NCBI GenBank assembly: GCA_018623135.1
Contig: JAAZVW010000011.1
Location: 1 to 39,725, forward strand
Length of the DNA stretch: 39,725 nucleotides
DNA from: Pseudomonadota bacterium
GTDB lineage: Bacteria > Pseudomonadota > Alphaproteobacteria > UBA1280 > JAAZVW01
Direction: 5' to 3'
Of this stretch, positions 6,844 to 15,438 are shown one piece after another. Numbering within the stretch: position 1 is the first letter of the stretch; each line of letters opens with the position of its first letter. Under the pieces are notes generated by a model. It made no database searches and was not told the DNA's origin. It saw only the letters and a list, made by a program, of their open reading frames with translations. The position numbers and the translations under genes are program-made.

Positions 6844-8721
6844 CTATTTTAAAGCTGCTGTTTCTGCATAATTCTTCTTAATATAAACCAAAAGTGCCGT
6901 TAACGCTGAAGGCGTGACACCACTAATGCGAGATGCTGTTGCTAAAGTTGCAGGCGTGTGTAATTTTAGCTTCTGTTTCACTTCTGAAGACAAACCGCCC
7001 ACCAAATCGTAATCTATGTTTACAGGAATCTCTAACTGTTGCTCCTGACGGAAGGCTTCAATGTCAGATTCTTGACGACGTAAATAACCTTCGTACTTCG
7101 CTTCGATTTCCATTTGCTCTTTAGCATCTTCACGGAAATCTTTAAGTGCTGGATGAATCGCCTCTAAGTCTTTTAAGCTAATCTGCGGACGTTTTAAGAT
7201 ATCCAATAGGCTTTGGCTTTCTTTATAACCACCAGAAAGCTCAACGATCTTTTCCGCTGCTTCTGTGCCTACTTTTATCTTTGTTTCACGCATGTATTTA
7301 CCTGTTTGTGCAATCGCTTCTAAACGCCCTTTAAAGTGATCTTGGCGCTTCTGCTCCACACAACCAAGGTCTATACCTTTTTGTGTTAAACGCAGGTCTG
7401 CATTATCGGCACGCAAAATCAAACGATACTCAGCGCGGCTCGTAAACATACGATAAGGCTCTTGCGTACCTTTTGTAACAAGGTCATCAATAAGCACACC
7501 GATGTAAGCATCTGCTCTATCTAAAACAAATTTACCCTTACCTTGGATTTTAGCAGCGGCATTTAAACCTGCCATTAACCCCTGTGCAGCAGCTTCTTCA
7601 TAACCTGTTGTACCATTAATTTGCCCTGCAAAATAAAGCCCCGGAATTTTCTTTGTTTCCAATGTATGATGGAGCTCTGTAGGTTCTACATAATCATATT
7701 CAATCGCATAACCTGCACGTACAATTTCTGCGTTTTCTAAACCAGGGATGCAGCGTAACATTTTCGCTTGTACATCAATCGGTAGAGATGTCGAAATACC
7801 ATTTGGATATACTTCTATAGAGTCGTAACCTTCTGGCTCTAAGAAAATTTGATGATTCTCTTTTTCTGCAAAACGCACAACTTTATCTTCAATAGAAGGG
7901 CAGTAGCGCGGTCCAACCGATGAGATTTCACCAGAATACATAGGGGCACGATCTAGATTATTACGAATCGTTTCATGCATTTCAGGGTTCGTATATGTAA
8001 TGTGGCAAGGCACCATTTTCTGCTCTAGCTTTTCTGTTAAATAAGAAAAGCCTTGAGGATTATCATCGCCTGGTTGCTCTGCAAGCTGGGAATAATCAAT
8101 AGTACGTGTATCAACACGCGGAGGCGTACCTGTTTTTAATCGACCAACTTTAAAGTTAAGACGGCGCAAAGTATCAGAAAGCTCAGAAGACTGCTCACCC
8201 TGTCTGCCACCTGTTTGCTTCGCTTCACCAATATGAATAAGACCTTTTAAGAAAGTGCCTGTTGTCATTACAACAGCTTTCGTTTTAAAGACCCAGCCAA
8301 CGTTTGTTAAAACAGTATCTGCAACACCATTTTCGTTGATTAAGATATCTTTAACCATAGCTTGTTTTATTGTAAGGTTTTCTGTGTTTTCTAGCTCGTC
8401 ACGCATAGCATAGCGATATAGCTTACGGTCTGCCTGAGCACGCGGCCCACGAACTGCAGGACCTTTAGATGCATTTAGCATTCTAAACTGGATGCCAGCT
8501 TTATCTGTGATACGTGCCATAACGCCATCTAGGGCATCAATCTCACGCACCAAGTGACCTTTAGCCAAGCCACCAATTGCAGGGTTACATGACATTTGAC
8601 CGATTGTGTCATAATTCGCTGTTAAAAGAAGTGTTTTACAGCCCATACGCGCGGCGGCAGCAGCAGCTTCAGAACCTGCATGACCTGCACCAATAACAAC
8701 CACATCAAAATACTGTTCCAT
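6844..8721 (-). CDS. mnmG: tRNA uridine-34 5-carboxymethylaminomethyl modification enzyme MnmG (GidA)
   Basis: FAD-dependent enzyme that works with MnmE to modify U34 at the wobble position of several tRNAs, using methylene-tetrahydrofolate. It has 625 residues from ATG 8721. A TTG two codons upstream is also in frame, but the ATG fits the family start [16 protein letters not shown]. The FAD dinucleotide-binding loop is at 11-16, followed by [19 protein letters not shown], the conserved [23 protein letters not shown], and TGTFLKG. A C-terminal helical MnmE- and tRNA-binding domain covers about 550-625 with [16 protein letters not shown] candidate promoter lies 50-78 bases upstream. Its partner mnmE is at 32.4 kb in this window, whereas many genomes keep the two adjacent. 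Confidence 0.97.
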   Translation of the reverse strand: MEQYFDVVVIGAGHAGSEAAAAAARMGCKTLLLTANYDTIGQMSCNPAIGGLAKGHLVREIDALDGVMARITDKAGIQFRMLNASKGPAVRGPRAQADRKLYRYAMRDELENTENLTIKQAMVKDILINENGVADTVLTNVGWVFKTKAVVMTTGTFLKGLIHIGEAKQTGGRQGEQSSELSDTLRRLNFKVGRLKTGTPPRVDTRTIDYSQLAEQPGDDNPQGFSYLTEKLEQKMVPCHITYTNPEMHETIRNNLDRAPMYSGEISSVGPRYCPSIEDKVVRFAEKENHQIFLEPEGYDSIEVYPNGISTSLPIDVQAKMLRCIPGLENAEIVRAGYAIEYDYVEPTELHHTLETKKIPGLYFAGQINGTTGYEEAAAQGLMAGLNAAAKIQGKGKFVLDRADAYIGVLIDDLVTKGTQEPYRMFTSRAEYRLILRADNADLRLTQKGIDLGCVEQKRQDHFKGRLEAIAQTGKYMRETKIKVGTEAAEKIVELSGGYKESQSLLDILKRPQISLKDLEAIHPALKDFREDAKEQMEIEAKYEGYLRRQESDIEAFRQEQQLEIPVNIDYDLVGGLSSEVKQKLKLHTPATLATASRISGVTPSALTALLVYIKKNYAETAALK

Positions 8722-8770
8722 GATCAAAAAACCTTTATAAAACTATATAATTAGAAAGAAAACATAAGCC

Positions 8771-8799
8771 TATATAAGAGCTAATGCATAGAATATCAA
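8771..8799 (-). promoter_or_regulatory. Candidate mnmG promoter
   Basis: On the minus strand TTGATA (8794-8799), a 17-base spacer, and TATATA (8771-8776). The transcript would start about 43 bases ahead of the mnmG ATG. Confidence 0.45.
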
Positions 8800-8830
8800 C
8801 CAAAAAGCTTAAATATTATGTTTTTAAGCA

Positions 8831-8857
8831 CAAAAAAAGGAGGGTTTTAACCTCCTT
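8831..8857 (-). terminator. Intrinsic terminator of the patatin-like gene
   Basis: AAGGAGG (8837-8843) and CCTCCTT (8851-8857) form a seven-base-pair stem, followed on the minus strand by seven T. It lies 18 bases past the stop of the phospholipase gene. Confidence 0.8.
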
Positions 8858-8874
8858 GACTAAGCACATTTTAA

Positions 8875-9861
8875 CTACAAAATATCTGGTGACTCTTTCA
8901 TATATTTAAGAGCATCGGCTTTGCCTTGGGCAAAAAGTCTCTCTGTCAATTTACGGGATGGCCAGAAAATAAGCAAAGGTGAGACACCTTTTAATTCAAT
9001 TTCAAATAGAGTAATTTTTCTGCCTTGTTTTCTGTAGTCTTCTATAATGTCTAGCTCTTTTATATAAGGCTCAGTTAAATACTTTCTTAAAAATGTCCAA
9101 GATTTATTCGGGTTTGTTTCACGGACAGTCTCTGCCAATGTAAGCGCTAGAACAATCTGTTCCGATTCAGCTGTATCTTTTATGCTATCTAAGGGTTTCA
9201 CAAGAGCTGGGTTGCGCGCCACATGTTGCCTTATAAACAAATTATGCGCTGCGCCATCTACATAATAACCATCATCTAAGCGAGCAGGGGGGAGCATAAA
9301 GGGTATAGAAGCAGAAGCCTGCGTTGTCGCCACAGAAAGATGAGGTTGAGTAGATATTTTATGCTTTAGACCACTTACATGCATAGACGTTGTGAAACAA
9401 ACAATATCGGAAGCATTAATATCATCAAAGTTTAAACCCTCCAAAAGAGGTAGCAATGGAGATTTATAGCGACCAAAACTCAAAACGAACAACCAAAAAG
9501 AGCTCAGATACTGTAAAAATTTAAAACATATTTTAAGTTTACCAAACTTAACTGTATCATTATCAACCGATTTATTTATCCATAAATCATATAATCTGTT
9601 CGATAATGAGACTTTTTTAGGCGCATCAGAAAGACCCTCAGAGCCTTTTAAGGCATCTAAGATATACATAGCGTTAATAGCACCTGCAGAAACGCCTGAA
9701 ATAGCTTTAAATTTGATATTTGTGTTTTCTAGCAATCCTAAAATCAATCCAGCCTGATAAGAGCCTAAAGCCCCTCCACCTTGTAGGGCTAATAGATCAA
9801 TTTTTGTTTTTCCAGACAAAATATTATGCCAATTTATATTATTTTGAGTTAATTTATCCAA
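8875..9861 (-). CDS. Patatin-like phospholipase
   Basis: Serine lipid acyl hydrolase of the patatin family, with a Ser-Asp catalytic dyad. The 328-residue protein shows the oxyanion loop GGGALGSYQAG at about 28-38, the nucleophile elbow GVSAG at 56-60 (Ser58), and the dyad Asp in VDGAAHN (Asp202). No signal peptide is seen; a hydrophobic stretch at about 113-128 might touch membranes. The only credible start is TTG 9861: the frame is open for 22 codons upstream but has no ATG or GTG, and no internal Met precedes the catalytic loop. AGG lies about ten bases ahead of the TTG. Upstream is a gene-free AT-rich kilobase, so its promoter must lie there. Substrate is unknown; both housekeeping lipid turnover and an effector-type role occur in this family. 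Confidence 0.9.
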   Translation of the reverse strand: MDKLTQNNINWHNILSGKTKIDLLALQGGGALGSYQAGLILGLLENTNIKFKAISGVSAGAINAMYILDALKGSEGLSDAPKKVSLSNRLYDLWINKSVDNDTVKFGKLKICFKFLQYLSSFWLFVLSFGRYKSPLLPLLEGLNFDDINASDIVCFTTSMHVSGLKHKISTQPHLSVATTQASASIPFMLPPARLDDGYYVDGAAHNLFIRQHVARNPALVKPLDSIKDTAESEQIVLALTLAETVRETNPNKSWTFLRKYLTEPYIKELDIIEDYRKQGRKITLFEIELKGVSPLLIFWPSRKLTERLFAQGKADALKYMKESPDIL

Positions 9862-10853
9862 AATTAAACAACCTATACCTATTAAAAAACAATCAAAAAA
9901 TATAAATAAAATATGTTTTATTTTGAATCATTTTAACTGTTTTTTATAATAAAAATGCTACCAAGCAAAAAAGAAAAGAAGAGGAAATCTCGAAAAATAT
10001 TAAGCTATTTTCCTATTAAATTAATCTCTCTATTTTTCTTTATTTGCTCTTATGAAATTATAGCACAATTGTCATTATTTTTCTTATAAAAAATCAGAAA
10101 GAATGACTTAAAATCACAAAAAAATATATAGAATAAATACAATATAACTTATGATTGTATATTTTTTGTTTTTATATATTTTAAAGACGTTAAAAACCAT
10201 CTGTTATTTCAGATAATAATTTTTAAAAAAATCACCAAAAAGTAAGTTAATAAACACAAACAAACATATATATAAAATATTAATATTAAATAAAAATAAA
10301 TACATTTAATCTAAAATAGTAAATAACATTAAAAAAACAAATATCTTGTATAAGTTGCATAAAAAAATAACAACCAATTTGGGTATGTACAAAAAATTTT
10401 TTAAATATTAAATTTATAAAAATAAGCCGAGACAAGCTAAAAATTATCAAAAATAACAAGCTATTAAACTTCTAAAAAAGCTTCAAATATATACAATAAT
10501 TTTGTAACAAATTAACGGTGAAAATTAAAGACATTTTAACCTAAAATTACATAAAAACTTAAAAAATTTATATTCTTAAAAAGAAACATATTTATACAAA
10601 AAAATAAAAGTTTCAAAATGATACAAATATAACGATAAATTATGATAAATTTTATACTTAAAATTAAATATTGTATGCAAGTTAAAACAAACTAACACCA
10701 ATGGTTATTATGTAAAGTTATGTGTATATATTATATTTTTATAAATTGTGTCTTTAGTACAACAGTAAGATAAAATATGAATACAATCTGAAAAATAGAT
10801 AACCCATATAAAAAAGATATTGTATATCTGTTATTGATATACTCAGCAAATAA
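9862..10853. other. Gene-free, extremely AT-rich kilobase
   Basis: No open frame of 60 codons and no recognisable RNA gene is seen. G and C are very sparse, far below the flanking genes. Long A and T runs are frequent. The hexamer TTGTAT or its complement ATACAA occurs at 10137, 10155, 10346, 10491, 10594, 10621, 10671, 10781 and 10820. The patatin-like gene's promoter must lie at its left end. It may be regulatory or protein-binding DNA, or the remains of a decayed gene; I cannot tell which. Confidence 0.6.
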
Positions 10854-10871
10854 AAGAGGTGATTACCTCTT
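10852..10871 (-). terminator. Second hairpin downstream of the HIT gene
   Basis: AAGAGGT (10854-10860) and ACCTCTT (10865-10871), loop GATT. On the minus strand it is followed by TTATTTG. It probably backs up the stronger terminator just before it. Confidence 0.45.
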
Positions 10872-10880
10872 AAGGCATAA

Positions 10881-10906
10881 AAAAACGGCTTTAAGTAAAG
10901 CCGTTT
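10881..10906 (-). terminator. Intrinsic terminator of the polA-HIT unit
   Basis: AAACGGCTTT (10883-10892) and AAAGCCGTTT (10897-10906) form a perfect ten-base-pair stem with a four-base loop, followed by T on the minus strand. It lies 11 bases after the HIT gene. Confidence 0.85.
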
Positions 10907-10916
10907 AAATCATTTA

Positions 10917-11252
10917 TTAAAGACCTCTTAAGGATTCACCCCCAAGAATATGAAAATGAATGTGAGGGACTTCCTGATGCGAATCTGGGCCATTGTTTGT
11001 TACAACACGATAACCTGTCTTATCTACACCTAATTTCTCTGCAATAAGAGGTATTTTTGACATAAGATGACCTAAAAGCTCTTTGTCTGACATTTGAGCA
11101 TCCTGAATGCCCTCTAAATGACCGGACTTAGGAATAACTAAAGCATGCACCTTATAATCAGGATTAATATCATGAAATGCTAAAATATACTCATCTTCGT
11201 AAATTTTGTTACAAGGTAATTCCCCTGCTACTATTTTTGCAAATACTGTCAT
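10917..11252 (-). CDS. HIT-family nucleotide-binding hydrolase
   Basis: Histidine-triad protein; relatives (HinT type) hydrolyse AMP-lysine and other nucleoside phosphoramidates. It has 111 residues. The start MTVFAKIVAGELPCNKIYED and FHDINPDYKVHALVIPK are typical of bacterial HinT. The catalytic triad motif is HIHFHILGG at about 97-105, preceded by the conserved GPDSHQEVP. The frame extends further upstream, but that would overlap polA, whereas ATG 11252 is 22 bases past the polA stop and has AAAGG at good spacing. The 18 bases covering this ribosome site and ATG are identical to those at parA. Cotranscription with polA and a strong downstream terminator are likely. Confidence 0.93.
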   Translation of the reverse strand: MTVFAKIVAGELPCNKIYEDEYILAFHDINPDYKVHALVIPKSGHLEGIQDAQMSDKELLGHLMSKIPLIAEKLGVDKTGYRVVTNNGPDSHQEVPHIHFHILGGESLRGL

Positions 11253-11274
11253 TTTTATACCTTTCTTTAATCTA

Positions 11275-13971
11275 TTAATGCGCCTGTTGCCAGTTATCAC
11301 CAATATCAATACCGACACTCAAAGGCACAGAAAGCTTAGTTACAGATTCCATTTCCTGTAAAACAAGTGCTTTTGCCTTTTCTAATTCATGTTGAGGCAC
11401 TTCAAACACAAGTTCATCATGTACTTGCATAAGCATTTTAGTTTCTAAGTTTTCTTCTTCCAAACGGTTTTGAATATTACGCATTGCACGCTTAATAATA
11501 TCAGCGTTTGCGCCTTGTAATGGTGCATTAATAGCAGCTCGTTCAGCGCCTGAACGCATCATACCATTAGAAGAATTAATATTAGGAATATGGTTTCTGC
11601 GACCAAATATCGTTTCCACATAACCTTTTTCTTTACAATCTTCTATTGTTTTATCCATAAAAGGTTTAACGCCAGAATAACGCTCAAAATAAGCATCTAT
11701 ATAGGCTTTCGCCTCTTTTGTGCTTACACCTATTTGCTTCGAAAGTGAAAACGCGCCCATACCATAAACAATACCAAAGTTAATGGCTTTAGAGGCACGC
11801 CTTTGCTCAGAAGTTACTGCATCTGGTTCAACACCAAAAATCTGGCTTGCTGTAAATCTATGAATATCAAAACCTTCGTTAAAAGCCTTTTGTAAGGCTT
11901 CAGAACCCGATGCGTGTGCTAATAAACGCAGCTCGATTTGTGAATAATCGGCGGCCATAATAACTTTATCCTTATCAGCAATAAAAGCCTGACGAATACG
12001 TTTACCATTTTCTGTACGAATTGGAATATTCTGTAAATTAGGGTCAGAAGAACTCATGCGCCCTGTACCTGCACCATTTTGATGATATGAGGTATGTACA
12101 CGTCCTGTTTTAGGGTTAATATCCTTTACAAGGGCATCTGCATAAGTGCTCTTAAGCTTAGAAAGTTGACGATATTCAAGGATAAGTCGGGCAATTTCAT
12201 ACCCTTCTTCTTCTAGCTTCTCAAGTACAGAAACATCGGTTTTAAAGCCTGTTTTGGTCTTTTTAGCACCTTCTATACCTAATTTACCAAAAAGAATATC
12301 ACCCAGCTGCTTAGGGCTAGAAATATTAAACTCTTCACCCGCTAAATCATATATAGCTTGTTCATGGTTTTTGATTTGTTCGCCAAATTCCACAGAAAGC
12401 TTTTCTAAGGCTTCTCTATCAACAAGTACACCATTATGTTCCATTTTAGTTAAAACAGAAATAAGCGGGCGCTCGGTAGAGATGTAGAGCTCTTTTAAGC
12501 TTGGTTCTTTATCTAATTTATCTTTAAACAAATGATATAAACGTAGTGTAATATCCGCATCTTCAGCGGCGTAGGCAGTTGCTTTATCTATAGGCACTTG
12601 ATCAAACGTAATTTGTTTTTGGCCTGTACCACAAACTTCTTTATAAGAAATGCATTTATGATCAAGATATTTTTCAGCAAGAGCATCCATAGAATGGTTG
12701 TGTAACCCTGCATGCAATACAGCAGACATCACCATTGTGTCTTCAACACCTTTAAGCAAAATACCTTCATTTAAAAAGATCAGCATATCATACTTAATGT
12801 TTTGACCTACTTTACGGATGTTTTCGTCTGTAAGAAGTGGCTTAAGCTTTTCTAAAACTAATACCTTATCAAGCTGATCAACCGGGTTAAAGATATCTGA
12901 AAGATGCGTTAAAGGAATATAACAAGCTTCATGCTCTTCTATAGCCAATGAAATACCAACAAGATCCGCAGTATGAGCATTTAAACTTGTTGTTTCAGTA
13001 TCTATTGCACAATAACCTTTATCTTTAATACGAGAGATCCATTTCTCTAGCTCTTCTAGGCTTTGTACCGCTGTATATGTAGTCTCAACATGCTTTTTTT
13101 CTGGATTTTTAGCAGGGATATTTTTTTCAGATTTTCCTGCTAAGCGTTGAGCAAGGCGTGTAAATTCCATCTCATTTAAAAAGTCGATGACCTTGTCTAA
13201 ATTTGGCTCAAAATCTAGTTCTTCTAGGCTTTCTTGAACGGGTGCATCCTGCTCAAGTGTCACTAGTTTATAAGAAAGATAAGCTTCATCTTTAAAGGTT
13301 TCTAAGTTTTCCTTTTGCTTACCTTTAAGCTCATCCAAGTTATCGTAAAGACTGTCTAAACTACCATATTTCTGGATAAGTGTTGCCGCACCTTTAGGGC
13401 CAATACCTTTAACACCAGGGATATTATCTGCAGAATCCCCAATAAGTGCCTGCACTTCAATAACTTTATCAGGACCTACGCCAAACTTTTCCTCAACTTC
13501 TGCAAAAGATATTTGACGATCTTTCATTGTATCAAGCATGGTTACTTGGTCATCTATCAACTGATAAAGGTCTTTATCCGAAGACAAAATGGTAATTTTA
13601 ACATCTGATTTATACTTTTTTACCAATGTGGCAATCACATCATCCGCCTCATACCCCTCGGCACCTACGCCTTTAATACTAAAAGCTTCTACCATAGGCT
13701 CAAAGTAAGGGAATTGCTGGCGCATTTCTTCATCTGGTTCACTACGATGTGCCTTGTAAGCCTCAAACATCTCCTTACGGAAGGTTGGGCCTTTAGATTC
13801 TAAAGCTACAGCACAATAGTCAGGCTTAAGATCGTTCAAAAGCTTTACCAGCATTTGGCTAAAGCCGTATAAAGCATTTGTTGGCAAGCCATCAGCACGG
13901 TTTAAAGGGCGCACCGCATGGTACGCCCTAAAGAAGAAACTCATGCCATCAATAATGACCAGGTGTTTCAT
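11275..13971 (-). CDS. polA: DNA polymerase I
   Basis: Repair and Okazaki-fragment-processing polymerase. From ATG 13971 it has 898 residues. The frame also has TTG two codons earlier, but GAGG is well placed for the ATG. All three domains are present. The 5'-3' exonuclease covers about 1-270, with DGMSFFFRAYHA and IGDSADNIPGVKGIGPK. The 3'-5' proofreading exonuclease covers about 310-500 and is intact: IDTETTSL, NIKYDML and AEDADITLRLY hold the metal-binding acids. The polymerase domain has motif A ADYSQIELRLLAH, motif B RRASKAINFGIVYG, motif C QVHDELVFEV, and ends in WQQAH as Pol I does. It is 15 bases downstream of hemJ and probably one unit with hemJ and HIT. Confidence 0.98.
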   Translation of the reverse strand: MKHLVIIDGMSFFFRAYHAVRPLNRADGLPTNALYGFSQMLVKLLNDLKPDYCAVALESKGPTFRKEMFEAYKAHRSEPDEEMRQQFPYFEPMVEAFSIKGVGAEGYEADDVIATLVKKYKSDVKITILSSDKDLYQLIDDQVTMLDTMKDRQISFAEVEEKFGVGPDKVIEVQALIGDSADNIPGVKGIGPKGAATLIQKYGSLDSLYDNLDELKGKQKENLETFKDEAYLSYKLVTLEQDAPVQESLEELDFEPNLDKVIDFLNEMEFTRLAQRLAGKSEKNIPAKNPEKKHVETTYTAVQSLEELEKWISRIKDKGYCAIDTETTSLNAHTADLVGISLAIEEHEACYIPLTHLSDIFNPVDQLDKVLVLEKLKPLLTDENIRKVGQNIKYDMLIFLNEGILLKGVEDTMVMSAVLHAGLHNHSMDALAEKYLDHKCISYKEVCGTGQKQITFDQVPIDKATAYAAEDADITLRLYHLFKDKLDKEPSLKELYISTERPLISVLTKMEHNGVLVDREALEKLSVEFGEQIKNHEQAIYDLAGEEFNISSPKQLGDILFGKLGIEGAKKTKTGFKTDVSVLEKLEEEGYEIARLILEYRQLSKLKSTYADALVKDINPKTGRVHTSYHQNGAGTGRMSSSDPNLQNIPIRTENGKRIRQAFIADKDKVIMAADYSQIELRLLAHASGSEALQKAFNEGFDIHRFTASQIFGVEPDAVTSEQRRASKAINFGIVYGMGAFSLSKQIGVSTKEAKAYIDAYFERYSGVKPFMDKTIEDCKEKGYVETIFGRRNHIPNINSSNGMMRSGAERAAINAPLQGANADIIKRAMRNIQNRLEEENLETKMLMQVHDELVFEVPQHELEKAKALVLQEMESVTKLSVPLSVGIDIGDNWQQAH

Positions 13972-13986
13972 AGACAATCCTCAAAA

Positions 13987-14418
13987 TTAAAAGGGTTTAA
14001 AGAAAACAAGGCAGATTACAACAATTAAAATAACTGAAGGAACCTCGTTATAAATACGGAAGAATTTTTCCGAACGTTCGCATTTATCAATTTGTAAACG
14101 CTTACGGTAATACCCTAAGCTGATATGATACAAAGAAAGAATAAAAACAAGGAATACTTTCGTGTGTAACCACCCGGCATCTCGGTATGCTTCTGGCTGT
14201 TCTAAAACAAGGTTTACACCTAAAAACCAAACAAGCACCATAGAAGGGGTCATAATGTAATAAAAGAGTTTACGCGCCATTAAATTAAGTACATTTTTAA
14301 CGTCTTCATTGTTGGCATTGGCACGATGATAAACAAACAAACGTGGTAGATAAAAAAGTGCTGCGAACCATGTGATTATAAAAATAACATGGGCTGATAA
14401 AAGTCCTAAATAATACAT
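13987..14418 (-). CDS. hemJ: Protoporphyrinogen IX oxidase HemJ
   Basis: Integral membrane oxidase that converts protoporphyrinogen IX to protoporphyrin IX, the next-to-last heme step, in bacteria lacking HemG or HemY-type oxidases. It has 143 residues with four likely membrane helices (about 4-24, 50-72, 82-102 and 123-141). The invariant His10 is present in LSAHVIFIITWFAALFYLPR, and the conserved Lys87 in LHTKVF. FFRIYNEVP near 121-129 is a HemJ hallmark. The gene sits between the Tim44-like gene and polA, and hemE is just across the predicted origin. The later plus-strand gene called hemY here is a different, non-enzymatic family, so HemJ would be the only such oxidase in the window. Confidence 0.93.
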   Translation of the reverse strand: MYYLGLLSAHVIFIITWFAALFYLPRLFVYHRANANNEDVKNVLNLMARKLFYYIMTPSMVLVWFLGVNLVLEQPEAYRDAGWLHTKVFLVFILSLYHISLGYYRKRLQIDKCERSEKFFRIYNEVPSVILIVVICLVFFKPF

Positions 14419-14480
14419 GTTGTTATTCCATTTTTATTAATTTATTTATGAATATCTTATTTATGTAAGTAGGTATTTAC

Positions 14481-15077
14481 CTACTGAACGTTATCGATGC
14501 TTTCAAGTTCCCAGTTTAAGTCTTCAGCATCAACAGATCTTGCCCAAGTCCAAACAGTAGTCACTTCTTGGAAATCCTCCAGATTCCCTTGTGTTGCGAC
14601 ATTATCAGCATCCAATATCGCCTGCGCAATACGTGCATGATATTTCACTTCAATAATCGCTGTTCTGCCAGATAAGCGGGCATCCATAATTTCTACATTA
14701 ACTTCTTTAATAGCAAAAGCCATCTGTTCACCAGCTTCATCATAGCGTTCTGCTTGCTCTAAATATTGATCAAACAATTTAGGTGAAAGCAAGTCTTCTA
14801 ACATGTCTTCATCATCTTCTGTAATAGCCTTATGATATAGCTCAAATGCAGAAGTAGCCCCTTCAATAAAATCCTTTTCATTAAAGTCACGATCAGCTGC
14901 TTTAATTTGCGCCATACCTTCTAGACCCTCAATATCAATTTCAGGTTTTTTAGGCATCTTTAGCGGGATTATTTTTGCTTCTGGTTTTTGTTGATCTTCT
15001 GGTAATTTCATAGAGAAGAAACGACTAAAAACAAAAAAGCCTAAGGCTATTAAAAATAAAAGTTCCACAACATTCAT
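14481..15077 (-). CDS. Tim44-like domain protein (TimA type)
   Basis: Bacterial relative of the mitochondrial import-motor protein Tim44. The 198-residue protein has one N-terminal membrane helix (about 4-22, LLFLIALGFFVFSRFF), a proline- and charge-rich linker to about 55, and a Tim44-like domain at about 70-195 ending TVWTWARSVDAEDLNWELESI, a strongly conserved end in alphaproteobacterial members. It is probably anchored in the inner membrane with the domain outside the bilayer. In many alphaproteobacteria this gene neighbours mltA and an Smr-domain gene. Here mltA and smr lie across the predicted origin. Its exact role in bacteria is unsettled. The 5' side faces the DnaA-box region, so DnaA could affect its transcription. 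Confidence 0.88.
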   Translation of the reverse strand: MNVVELLFLIALGFFVFSRFFSMKLPEDQQKPEAKIIPLKMPKKPEIDIEGLEGMAQIKAADRDFNEKDFIEGATSAFELYHKAITEDDEDMLEDLLSPKLFDQYLEQAERYDEAGEQMAFAIKEVNVEIMDARLSGRTAIIEVKYHARIAQAILDADNVATQGNLEDFQEVTTVWTWARSVDAEDLNWELESIDNVQ

Positions 15078-15438
15078 AACAATATATTCTATTCTTTATT
15101 AAGGAGTTAATTTTAAGCATCCCCATTATCCACAGAATTCACATAATCCACAAGGGGCAATTTTATAAAATTATTTCTTTATTTTATAGCAACTTACTCC
15201 AAAAACAGCAAAGTTAGCCAATGTGTATAACTTTTGTTTTTTCTATTTTCAAAAAAAAGCTTTCAGGTTATGCTGTGCGTACTTCACAAAAAAGATCACA
15301 TAGAAATTTATATGTAACTTATTGTTAATAAGAGGTTTTTAAAAGTTATCCTCAAGTTTCACAGCTTCAAAAACAATAACAATAAAAATTAATAAATTTA
15401 TTTATTATAATTATTATGATTAAGGGATAAGTGGATAA
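15078..15438. other. oriC: Predicted chromosome replication origin (oriC)
   Basis: About 360 bases without a gene between the Tim44-like gene and hemE, the position of the origin in Caulobacter and several relatives. DnaA-box-like sites: TTATCCACA at 15126-15134 (perfect), TAATCCACA at 15144-15152, TGTGTATAA at 15222-15230 (perfect on the other strand), TTATCCTCA at 15346-15354, and AGTGGATAA at 15430-15438 ending at the hemE ATG. A tract of almost pure A and T at about 15366-15420 would suit duplex opening. All genes for 10 kb on each side, except yggS, read away from it. I saw no GANTC methylation site and no clear CtrA site inside. Confidence 0.8.

Noticed and set aside
10721-10730. TGTGTATAT as a DnaA box in the AT-rich kilobase
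   Set aside because: It has one mismatch, stands alone, and such a match is expected in DNA of this composition; there is no cluster as at 15.1 kb.
15125-15153. Promoter for the Tim44-like gene (TTGTGG-17-GATAAT on the minus strand)
   Set aside because: The -35 matches only three of six positions, and the same bases are explained by two DnaA boxes.
15325-15342. CtrA-type TTAA-N7-TTAA site in the predicted origin
   Set aside because: The two half sites are not seven bases apart; no proper site was found in 15078-15438.
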